The position numbers and the translations under genes are program-made. 64,000 nucleotides of DNA from Pullichristensenella sp963930055 (GTDB lineage Bacteria > Bacillota > Clostridia > Christensenellales > Aristaeellaceae), in the NCBI GenBank assembly GCA_963930055.1, contig CAWVKS010000007.1, positions 1 through 64,000 on the forward strand, read 5' to 3'. How positions within the stretch are numbered: the stretch's first letter is position 1; every line of letters begins with the position of its first letter. Shown here one piece after another: positions 45,191 through 52,517 of the stretch. The notes below the pieces were generated by a model. The model searched no databases, had not been told where the DNA came from, and saw only the letters and a list, made by a program, of their open reading frames with translations.

Positions 45191-46903
45191 TCAAACACCC
45201 GCGATTTCCCGCATTTTGGGCATCGTTATCCTGCGGTAGCGCTCAATGAGATTTTGTACGCCTCCGCATATGTTGATCGCCCTGCGGATATTGTAGGACA
45301 GCGCGGACAGGGCAAACTCCGCTGTGACCTTCTCCTTCCCTTTGCACAGGAAGTGGCCGGCGCCGTCGTAATGCTTGATGGTTCCGAAGGGATGCTCGCT
45401 GGTGCGCTGCCGCAGTTTCTGCTTCTGCACGTCCCGCTGGATAAAGACCATCACCCGCTTTTCCGCCCGCTTCAGTTTGCCGAAGTTATTGTACGGGCTG
45501 CGCTGTTCCGCGTCCGGGATTTGTTGGAGCGGATACCGGGGGTCTCCATACATGCGCACGGGGACATAGCGGCTGTTGTGGCCAATATTGACGTGCTTTT
45601 CCTTTCGGGAGTCGGTGCAGCGGTTGGGGCAGGTGCGGCAGGCCTCTTTGCTGGAATACTCAATGCCGTACCGGGTGGCCTTCTGTTTGAACAGTTCCCT
45701 CCCCATAGGGCAGGTGACCCGGCCGTCTTCGTGGCGGATGAAACAGCTGACCGGCCCCAGGGATTGCAGTTGGATGCGGATGTTGGTGTTTTCGTAGCGG
45801 TCTGGCAGCACACCCGCGTGGAGGCAGGCCTGGATGTCCTCGGGTTTGGCAGAAGCCTTCATTTCCGCCGTTATCTCCCGCTCCACGTAGTCCAGCGGAA
45901 ACACCCGTTCCTCCCGGTCCTGAATAAATCCCACGTCCGCCACAACGCCGCTCATGAGGCACTCCTGGATGTCCTTCGCGCTCTCATACCCCTTGTCCGC
46001 GATGACGGATACGGCCTCAAGCCCCAGCTCCTCTTTGCACAGCGCCATGCTTCTGCTGATCTGGCCCCGGTCGCTGGGGCTGTCGGTGACATGGAAGTCC
46101 ACGATCATGTGGCTTCCCGCGTCCACGACGGTCTGTACATTGTAGCAGGCCTTTATGCCGCCCTCTTTCGCGGGCATCATGGCGCTCTCCGGGTCGGTGA
46201 ACGTCAGGGACTTCCGGCCGGTTTCTTCCAGTTCCTTCAGGCATTTTTCGTGAAAGGCGATGCGCTCTTTGAGCCACTTCGGGTCGGGCAGGCGATCCCT
46301 GTCCAGATTCAGCGCAAAGGGATGGTCGATCCGCTCCTCGTGGAGGTCGTTTTCATCCAGCGTGTCCAGATATTTCTCCACAGCCGCCAGCTGCGCGCGG
46401 GCGTACTCCAGCTTCTTGCGGCTCAGTTCGGCGCTGGTCGCCTGCTTTTTGCCGTTGACCGCGCGGACGGTGGTTCCGTCCAGACAGAGCGTCTGCGCGT
46501 CCATGAGCTTCATTTCCCGGCAGGCCTGCACGAAGATGAGAAATATCTTTTTGAGCAGTTTCCCGTGCCTTTTGCGGAAGTCGGCGATGGTGCGGAAGTC
46601 CGGGCACAGGCGGTTGAGTAGAAGGAACAGTTCGACGTTGCGCCGGCATTCCCGCATCAGGCGCCGGGAGGAGCGTATCCCGTTGAGGTAGCCATAGATG
46701 TACAGCTTCACCAGGTCGTAGGGGCTGTAAGGTGGCCGGCCCGTGGCCGCGGGCGGGGCGTGCTCGAACCCCAGCGCTTCCAGGTCCAGTCCGTCCACAA
46801 ACACCGCAATGAACCATACGGGGCTGTCGTGTGAAACTTCGTCCTCGACGCACCATATGCCCAAGGTCATCTGTCTGCTGTCCGTGCCGGTGATATAGCC
46901 CAT
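45191..46903 (-). CDS. IS1182-family transposase, copy 1
   Basis: 570 aa. ATG 46903 (MGYITGTDSRQMTLGIWCVEDEV) after GGGAGG. N-terminal DUF772-type helical DNA-binding region (GRPPYSPYDLVKLYIYGYLNGIRSSRRLMRECRRNVELFLLLNRLCPDFRTIADFRKRH). DDE catalytic core with Asp in LCLDGTTVRAVNGKK, Asp in VSVIADKGYES and Glu in SEHPFGTIKHYDGAGHFLCKG. A zinc-knuckle insertion (CPMGRELF...CRTCPNRC) precedes the Glu. Full length and apparently active; identical in protein sequence to copy 2. Confidence 0.95.
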   Translation of the reverse strand: MGYITGTDSRQMTLGIWCVEDEVSHDSPVWFIAVFVDGLDLEALGFEHAPPAATGRPPYSPYDLVKLYIYGYLNGIRSSRRLMRECRRNVELFLLLNRLCPDFRTIADFRKRHGKLLKKIFLIFVQACREMKLMDAQTLCLDGTTVRAVNGKKQATSAELSRKKLEYARAQLAAVEKYLDTLDENDLHEERIDHPFALNLDRDRLPDPKWLKERIAFHEKCLKELEETGRKSLTFTDPESAMMPAKEGGIKACYNVQTVVDAGSHMIVDFHVTDSPSDRGQISRSMALCKEELGLEAVSVIADKGYESAKDIQECLMSGVVADVGFIQDREERVFPLDYVEREITAEMKASAKPEDIQACLHAGVLPDRYENTNIRIQLQSLGPVSCFIRHEDGRVTCPMGRELFKQKATRYGIEYSSKEACRTCPNRCTDSRKEKHVNIGHNSRYVPVRMYGDPRYPLQQIPDAEQRSPYNNFGKLKRAEKRVMVFIQRDVQKQKLRQRTSEHPFGTIKHYDGAGHFLCKGKEKVTAEFALSALSYNIRRAINICGGVQNLIERYRRITMPKMREIAGV

Positions 46904-46945
46904 GAAACAGCCTCCCAATCGATACTGTCCGCCCGGTGCGGGATG

Positions 46946-46974
46946 TTGACGAATCGCCCGTATACATATATAAT
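46946..46974 (+). promoter_or_regulatory. Internal promoter for the cargo gene, copy 1
   Basis: TTGACG (46946-46951), 17 bp, perfect TATAAT (46969-46974), about 70 bp before the cargo start. Confidence 0.82.
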
Positions 46975-47044
46975 TCGACATGAAGCGGAAATATCCTTTT
47001 GGTTTTCCAAGAGATATTTCACTTTTTCAGGGGAGGGAGAAGCG

Positions 47045-47662
47045 TTGAAGGAGCCTGTAAAGCTGCTCACAAGGGACTGGTTTCACCAGCATCCCGTGAA
47101 GGAACACTCGGCGGCACGGCTTGAGTATTCCATGTTGCTGATGCCGGAGGCGGTATCTTCTGTGGATAAAATGCTGCCCGCATTGCGCGGGTTGGCGGCC
47201 CAAAGAGGAATTGCGCTTCCTGACGCCACACAGCAGATGGTTGCGTTGGAGCAGGAAGAGGATACCGGCAGATTGCTGCGTATGCTCCGGCAGACGCTGG
47301 CGCCCGATGTTCGCGGGGCGCTGCTTGAAAAGCTGTTGAAACGGGAGGCGGAGGCATTGCCGGAAATCCGGCGTCTGATCCTGAAAACCTTTAACGACAA
47401 CGCGATTGAAAACTGCGTTCGGTTCATGGCCAGGTGTGATGAAAACTGTTCGGAATGGATATTGCAGAACTACGAAGATGTGCGCGAACCCTATGGCCGT
47501 TCCATGCTGTGTCTTGTGCTTGGCTTCCGCGCCAACGTCGATGTCATTCCGTTTCTCATGCGCCAGGTCGAACGGTTTGAAACGCAATTCCCTGACCATT
47601 CTTTCGAACAGGCCCCCCTCTTGGCTCTTTACGAGATTCGCACCCGTTTTCGGACGATCTGA
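47045..47662 (+). CDS. Cargo protein of unknown function in the IS1182-type element, copy 1
   Basis: 205 aa. TTG 47045, 8 nt after GGGAGG; earlier in-frame starts lie upstream of the expected transcription start. Predicted wholly helical, possibly HEAT-like: HPVKEHSAARLEYSMLLMPEAVSSVDKMLPALRGLAAQRG, LLEKLLKREAEALPEIRRLILKTFNDNAIENCVRFMARCDE and YGRSMLCLVLGFRANVDVIPFLMRQVERFETQFPDHSFEQAPLLALYEIRTRF. No signal peptide or membrane helix. The 3' end of the CDS overlaps the right inverted repeat, and the stop TGA uses the last two bases of the element plus the A of the ACCA duplication. No family confidently recognised. Confidence 0.85.
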   Translation: MKEPVKLLTRDWFHQHPVKEHSAARLEYSMLLMPEAVSSVDKMLPALRGLAAQRGIALPDATQQMVALEQEEDTGRLLRMLRQTLAPDVRGALLEKLLKREAEALPEIRRLILKTFNDNAIENCVRFMARCDENCSEWILQNYEDVREPYGRSMLCLVLGFRANVDVIPFLMRQVERFETQFPDHSFEQAPLLALYEIRTRFRTI

Positions 47663-47665
47663 CCA
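47662..47665. repeat. ACCA junction repeat between the two element copies
   Basis: ACCA at 45085-45088 (tRNA 3' end), 47662-47665 and 50239-50242: a 4-bp target-site duplication shared by the tandem copies. Confidence 0.8.
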
Positions 47666-47767
47666 CAGTCCGTCTGAAAACTCCTGTTTTCAGACGGATA
47701 TTTCGTTATATCCGCTGCAAAGCACCTCAAATCCCACCCAAATCAACGAAAAAGAGAGAGCTTCCCC

Positions 47768-49480
47768 TCAAACACCCGCGATTTCCCGCATTTTGGGCAT
47801 CGTTATCCTGCGGTAGCGCTCAATGAGATTTTGTACGCCTCCGCATATGTTGATCGCCCTGCGGATATTGTAGGACAGCGCGGACAGGGCAAACTCCGCT
47901 GTGACCTTCTCCTTCCCTTTGCACAGGAAGTGGCCGGCGCCGTCGTAATGCTTGATGGTTCCGAAGGGATGCTCGCTGGTGCGCTGCCGCAGTTTCTGCT
48001 TCTGCACGTCCCGCTGGATAAAGACCATCACCCGCTTTTCCGCCCGCTTCAGTTTGCCGAAGTTATTGTACGGGCTGCGCTGTTCCGCGTCCGGGATTTG
48101 TTGGAGCGGATACCGGGGGTCTCCATACATGCGCACGGGGACATAGCGGCTGTTGTGGCCAATATTGACGTGCTTTTCCTTTCGGGAGTCGGTGCAGCGG
48201 TTGGGGCAGGTGCGGCAGGCCTCTTTGCTGGAATACTCAATGCCGTACCGGGTGGCCTTCTGTTTGAACAGTTCCCTCCCCATAGGGCAGGTGACCCGGC
48301 CGTCTTCGTGGCGGATGAAACAGCTGACCGGCCCCAGGGATTGCAGTTGGATGCGGATGTTGGTGTTTTCGTAGCGGTCTGGCAGCACACCCGCGTGGAG
48401 GCAGGCCTGGATGTCCTCGGGTTTGGCAGAAGCCTTCATTTCCGCCGTTATCTCCCGCTCCACGTAGTCCAGCGGAAACACCCGTTCCTCCCGGTCCTGA
48501 ATAAATCCCACGTCCGCCACAACGCCGCTCATGAGGCACTCCTGGATGTCCTTCGCGCTCTCATACCCCTTGTCCGCGATGACGGATACGGCCTCAAGCC
48601 CCAGCTCCTCTTTGCACAGCGCCATGCTTCTGCTGATCTGGCCCCGGTCGCTGGGGCTGTCGGTGACATGGAAGTCCACGATCATGTGGCTTCCCGCGTC
48701 CACGACGGTCTGTACATTGTAGCAGGCCTTTATGCCGCCCTCTTTCGCGGGCATCATGGCGCTCTCCGGGTCGGTGAACGTCAGGGACTTCCGGCCGGTT
48801 TCTTCCAGTTCCTTTAGGCATTTTTCGTGAAAGGCGATGCGCTCTTTGAGCCACTTCGGGTCGGGCAGGCGATCCCTGTCCAGATTCAGCGCAAAGGGAT
48901 GGTCGATCCGCTCCTCGTGGAGGTCGTTTTCATCCAGCGTGTCCAGATATTTCTCCACAGCCGCCAGCTGCGCGCGGGCGTACTCCAGCTTCTTGCGGCT
49001 CAGTTCGGCGCTGGTCGCCTGCTTTTTGCCGTTGACCGCGCGGACGGTGGTTCCGTCCAGACAGAGCGTCTGCGCGTCCATGAGCTTCATTTCCCGGCAG
49101 GCCTGCACGAAGATGAGAAATATCTTTTTGAGCAGTTTCCCGTGCCTTTTGCGGAAGTCGGCGATGGTGCGGAAGTCCGGGCACAGGCGGTTGAGTAGAA
49201 GGAACAGTTCGACGTTGCGCCGGCATTCCCGCATCAGGCGCCGGGAGGAGCGTATCCCGTTGAGGTAGCCATAGATGTACAGCTTCACCAGGTCGTAGGG
49301 GCTGTAAGGTGGCCGGCCCGTGGCCGCGGGCGGGGCGTGCTCGAACCCCAGCGCTTCCAGGTCCAGTCCGTCCACAAACACCGCAATGAACCATACGGGG
49401 CTGTCGTGTGAAACTTCGTCCTCGACGCACCATATGCCCAAGGTCATCTGTCTGCTGTCCGTGCCGGTGATATAGCCCAT
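47768..49480 (-). CDS. IS1182-family transposase, copy 2
   Basis: Same 570-aa protein as copy 1 (45191-46903), with all DDE residues and the zinc-knuckle cysteines present. The single base difference (48815) is a synonymous Leu codon change. Two intact identical genes mean the duplication is very recent or was copied by gene conversion. Confidence 0.95.
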   Translation of the reverse strand: MGYITGTDSRQMTLGIWCVEDEVSHDSPVWFIAVFVDGLDLEALGFEHAPPAATGRPPYSPYDLVKLYIYGYLNGIRSSRRLMRECRRNVELFLLLNRLCPDFRTIADFRKRHGKLLKKIFLIFVQACREMKLMDAQTLCLDGTTVRAVNGKKQATSAELSRKKLEYARAQLAAVEKYLDTLDENDLHEERIDHPFALNLDRDRLPDPKWLKERIAFHEKCLKELEETGRKSLTFTDPESAMMPAKEGGIKACYNVQTVVDAGSHMIVDFHVTDSPSDRGQISRSMALCKEELGLEAVSVIADKGYESAKDIQECLMSGVVADVGFIQDREERVFPLDYVEREITAEMKASAKPEDIQACLHAGVLPDRYENTNIRIQLQSLGPVSCFIRHEDGRVTCPMGRELFKQKATRYGIEYSSKEACRTCPNRCTDSRKEKHVNIGHNSRYVPVRMYGDPRYPLQQIPDAEQRSPYNNFGKLKRAEKRVMVFIQRDVQKQKLRQRTSEHPFGTIKHYDGAGHFLCKGKEKVTAEFALSALSYNIRRAINICGGVQNLIERYRRITMPKMREIAGV

Positions 49481-49522
49481 GAAACAGCCTCCCAATCGAT
49501 ACTGTCCGCCCGGTGCGGGATG

Positions 49523-49551
49523 TTGACGAATCGCCCGTATACATATATAAT
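49523..49551 (+). promoter_or_regulatory. Internal promoter for the cargo gene, copy 2
   Basis: TTGACG, 17 bp, TATAAT, same as in copy 1. Confidence 0.82.
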
Positions 49552-49621
49552 TCGACATGAAGCGGAAATATCCTTTTGGTTTTCCAAGAGATATTTCACT
49601 TTTTCAGGGGAGGGAGAAGCG

Positions 49622-50239
49622 TTGAAGGAGCCTGTAAAGCTGCTCACAAGGGACTGGTTTCACCAGCATCCCGTGAAGGAACACTCGGCGGCACGGCTTG
49701 AGTATTCCATGTTGCTGATGCCGGAGGCGGTATCTTCTGTGGATAAAATGCTGCCCGCATTGCGCGGGTTGGCGGCCCAAAGAGGAATTGCGCTTCCTGA
49801 CGCCACACAGCAGATGGTTGCGTTGGAGCAGGAAGAGGATACCGGCAGATTGCTGCGTATGCTCCGGCAGACGCTGGCGCCCGATGTTCGCGGGGCGCTG
49901 CTTGAAAAGCTGTTGAAACGGGAGGCGGAGGCATTGCCGGAAATCCGGCGTCTGATCCTGAAAACCTTTAACGACAACGCGATTGAAAACTGCGTTCGGT
50001 TCATGGCCAGGTGTGATGAAAACTGTTCGGAATGGATATTGCAGAACTACGAAGATGTGCGCGAACCCTATGGCCGTTCCATGCTGTGTCTTGTGCTTGG
50101 CTTCCGCGCCAACGTCGATGTCATTCCGTTTCTCATGCGCCAGGTCGAACGGTTTGAAACGCAATTCCCTGACCATTCTTTCGAACAGGCCCCCCTCTTG
50201 GCTCTTTACGAGATTCGCACCCGTTTTCGGACGATCTGA
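49622..50239 (+). CDS. Cargo protein of unknown function in the IS1182-type element, copy 2
   Basis: Identical in sequence to the copy 1 cargo (47045-47662). Here the transcript would run into the former tRNA-Ala terminator at 50244-50282, whereas copy 1 runs into the left-end hairpin of copy 2. The stop codon again borrows its A from ACCA. Confidence 0.85.
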   Translation: MKEPVKLLTRDWFHQHPVKEHSAARLEYSMLLMPEAVSSVDKMLPALRGLAAQRGIALPDATQQMVALEQEEDTGRLLRMLRQTLAPDVRGALLEKLLKREAEALPEIRRLILKTFNDNAIENCVRFMARCDENCSEWILQNYEDVREPYGRSMLCLVLGFRANVDVIPFLMRQVERFETQFPDHSFEQAPLLALYEIRTRFRTI

Positions 50240-50243
50240 CCAT

Positions 50244-50282
50244 AAAAGGACTGAAACTTTGATACAAGGTTTCAGTCCTTTT
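50244..50282 (+). terminator. Terminator, originally of tRNA-Ala
   Basis: AAAAGGACTGAAAC/GTTTCAGTCCTTTT stem with a T-run, directly after the third ACCA, where a tRNA terminator would have been before insertion. Confidence 0.85.
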
Positions 50283-50557
50283 CTTTATGTTCTTGCAGAA
50301 ACCTAATGCGAAACGGCAAATGCACCCGGGAATTTGCATTAGTTCCGTCCTATACCGTCACCATCGATTTCCACCCGGAATCCTGTTGAAAAACCGAATA
50401 CGGAAAATGCACCCACTCTCCTCGGTGGGTGCATAACAAAACGATTGCTCAGGCTTTCGTTTTGACATTAGGGCTTTCCTTTTGTCGAATAGCCCTTTCG
50501 TTTTGTTTTTGGGTGCAAATGTATTTTGGGGTAGCGGCATCTATTCTTTGGGTATTC
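50283..50557. other. AT-rich intergenic stretch with repeated TGCACCC motifs and a hairpin
   Basis: No ORF supported. TGCACCC or its complement occurs at 50321, 50409, 50428 and 50511. Two of them form the perfect hairpin ATGCACCCAC/GTGGGTGCAT (50407-50434). TTTCGTTTTG and GGGCTTT are also repeated at 50450-50510. Confidence 0.6.
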
Positions 50558-50595
50558 AAAGAGCAGTGATATCTCTTTTCATACCACTGCTCTTT
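50558..50595. terminator. Hairpin terminator downstream of the HTH gene
   Basis: AAAGAGCAGTG/CACTGCTCTTT stem with A/T-rich flanks, usable from the minus-strand operon. Confidence 0.65.
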
Positions 50596-50605
50596 ATGTT
50601 CCTTT

Positions 50606-50809
50606 TTATTTGTCTACGAGTTCCATAATGTCCGTGACATCACAGTCAAGGGCTTCACAGATTTTTACCAGTATGTCTGTTGTAATGTTCTCGCCCTTGC
50701 CTAACTTGGCGATGGATGCAGTACTAATACCTGTCATACGGCGAAGATCCTGTTTATTCAGGCCGCGATCAATAAGAAGATGCCATAATTTTTTATAACT
50801 GATTTTCAA
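50606..50809 (-). CDS. Cro/C1-type helix-turn-helix regulator
   Basis: 67 aa. MKISYKKLWHLLIDRGLNKQDLRRMTGISTASIAKLGKGENITTDILVKICEALDCDVTDIMELVDK is a complete small XRE domain of the YozG/HTH_26 type, with recognition helix around TASIAKLGKG. It lies 17 bp after the truncated DUF3732 gene on the same strand and has lower GC than the core genome. Probably the regulator of a mobile or defence cassette. Confidence 0.9.
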   Translation of the reverse strand: MKISYKKLWHLLIDRGLNKQDLRRMTGISTASIAKLGKGENITTDILVKICEALDCDVTDIMELVDK

Positions 50810-50826
50810 TGGTTCCCTCCGGTAGC

Positions 50827-52245
50827 TTATTCCTCATCATAAACATCATAAAGAAGACCATAACGTCCTTTCCCACGTGCCTTGGTGAATTCGTGATACT
50901 TGCATTTCGACTTCTCACCGAGCCATGTGGGCATTTTTTCTTTTTGGTCAATGAAAATAACTTGTCCGCTCTCCTGATGGTCGAGCAGGTACTGGATGAA
51001 AGAATCACGGATGACATTTGCCTTCTCACCGTATTGTGTTTCAGAAAGCTGAGTGAGCGCAGAGTCCAGAATAAGAATTCCTGGCGTGTGCGCACCGGAT
51101 TCGTACAGCACCTCCCGAATCGCAAGCAAAACAACTGAGTTCAGGATTCCGCAAAAACCGCCACCCATTACATTGGCCTTTTGCTTTCCGTTGACCTCGA
51201 TGTCAAATGTAATAGTGTTCAGCCTTGCTGATGCCGCGCCCGGGAATTGGATTGCTTTCAATATTTCGGTAAGCTTCTCCTGAATTTTCTGGAACAAATC
51301 GAATCCATATTCAGCCTTGATATCATAATTGGGCTTGTTTTCGGTTTCTTCCAGTTCTCTCTGTCGCGTATACAAGTCGGCTTCGTAGCGCGTCTTTTCT
51401 GCCTTTATTGTCTTAATTTCTTGAGCACGCTGAGCGATCAGCGTATACTGCCGAAGCTGTTCTTTCAGAGCAGGAATTCTCGGCGACAGCGTAGAAGAAA
51501 TCAGCTGATCGATTTCACTGCGGCGATCCTCCAGCCGCTGTACTTCGGCAGACAGCACACTTCTCTTTGCATCAATGTCTGATGACGCAATTCGCAGTTC
51601 TGCAAGATGGGATTTGATATGTGTGAGTTCCTGCAGGGTGGCTGTAAATAGCGGTTCAGCATTGTCAATCGCAATCTCTGCATTGCAGAAGGGGCATTGA
51701 TGCGGTGTAGGTACATCGGTGCCAGCAGCTTCTGCATCAGCAATGAAGGCGAGTCGTTCCATATCCGAAGTATACTGGCTTTGCAAAGATTCAAATCTGC
51801 TGCGGATGGTATCGTATTCGCTGATTTTGCTGTTGCCTGCGTATATTTTCTCCATCAAAGAGCGGCTTTCTGTGATTGCTGTATCAATTTCGCGCTGGAC
51901 GGAGTCGATCTCTGCCTGCACAGACGCCGTTGCCTCATCCAGATTTGGTATGCTCGCAGCAGCCTGTTCTTCTTCCATTGCAACGATCTTCTCGCCTAGA
52001 TGTTTTATACTTTCATCAATATAAGCGATGATCGCTTCCCGGCGTGCCTTTTTCAGCTTACGGTTCTCAGGTGTGTCAACTTCTGAGGCATCTTTGCCGG
52101 TTATCAGATAAAGAAGTGAAGCGAGAGAGGCGGTCTGCCGTGTAGGAGACTTGGGGTTCAAAAGCGCGGACGATGAACGAGCTATCTGCGTTTGATTTAC
52201 AAAGAACAGGTGCATCATACCTCGAAATGCCTTGCTACATCTCAC
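50827..52245 (-). pseudogene. DUF3732 Rad50/SMC-like ATPase, 5'-truncated
   Basis: 472 aa from GTG 52245; an in-frame stop lies 9 bp upstream. Starts inside the family (MMHLFFVNQTQIARSSSALL), followed by a long coiled coil (residues 60-175) and a zinc-hook-like CPFC (184-187). A second coiled coil (205-300) leads to the C-terminal ABC half with GGGFCGILNS (about 361) and Walker B GILILDSALTQL (389-400). The N-terminal Walker A part, about 150 aa in full-length members, is absent and not visible upstream. DUF3732 proteins occur in ABC-three-component and other putative defence cassettes. AT-rich and low-GC compared with flanks, so probably acquired. Confidence 0.75.
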
Positions 52246-52451
52246 GGCGGTTTATTTGACGCTTACGGAGAGTGTGCCGTGTACCGGCAAAACTATCTCC
52301 GCAACCATTATGCAGAGCGTGACAAACAACACCTTTTTCTTTTCCGTTTTTCAGCATCCCTGCGCGACATGTATTTTTTGTATCATACATATTTGTTTGC
52401 GGGCTCAAAGTACGCTGCTTGTACTTGTCATTGACAAATACGTCAACAATA

Positions 52452-52480
52452 TTTACTGCCATGCATCGCTGAAATATAAT
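52452..52480 (+). promoter_or_regulatory. Promoter of the exported-protein cluster
   Basis: TTTACT (52452-52457), 17 bp, perfect TATAAT (52475-52480), 38 bp before the first gene. Confidence 0.75.
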
Positions 52481-52517
52481 ATAAGTAAGCTTATGTTTTA
52501 GAGAGGAGCGTGCGTGG

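Larger units (their letters stand above)
45089..47661 (-). mobile_element. IS1182-type element with cargo gene, copy 1
   Basis: 2573 bp. Terminal inverted repeats CAGTCCGTCTGAAAAC (45089-45104) and, reversed, CAGATCGTCCGAAAAC (47661-47646) match at 13 of 16 positions. ACCA flanks it on both sides (45085-45088 and 47662-47665). It contains a transposase on the minus strand and a divergent cargo gene on the plus strand. The left end is itself a hairpin, CCGTCTGAAAAC/GTTTTCAGACGG (45093-45120). Confidence 0.85.
47666..50238 (-). mobile_element. IS1182-type element with cargo gene, copy 2 (tandem)
   Basis: Same 2573-bp unit at an offset of 2577 bp, same orientation. The only difference I found is C46238 against T48815, silent in the transposase. 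Inverted repeats at 47666-47681 and 50223-50238; ACCA follows at 50239-50242. Confidence 0.85.

Noticed and set aside
45254..46621. 455-codon plus-strand frame antisense to transposase copy 1
   Set aside because: In copy 2 the single silent SNP puts a stop in this frame, showing it is not under selection.
45119..46996. Shorter element bounded by GGATATTTC inverted repeats
   Set aside because: Only 9 bp match and no flanking duplication is found; the 16-bp ends with ACCA duplication fit better.
52250..52330. Walker A-like PCTGKT on the plus strand upstream of the exported cluster
   Set aside because: Only a short frame with no following ATPase motifs. It is on the opposite strand from the DUF3732 gene, so it is not the missing N-terminus.
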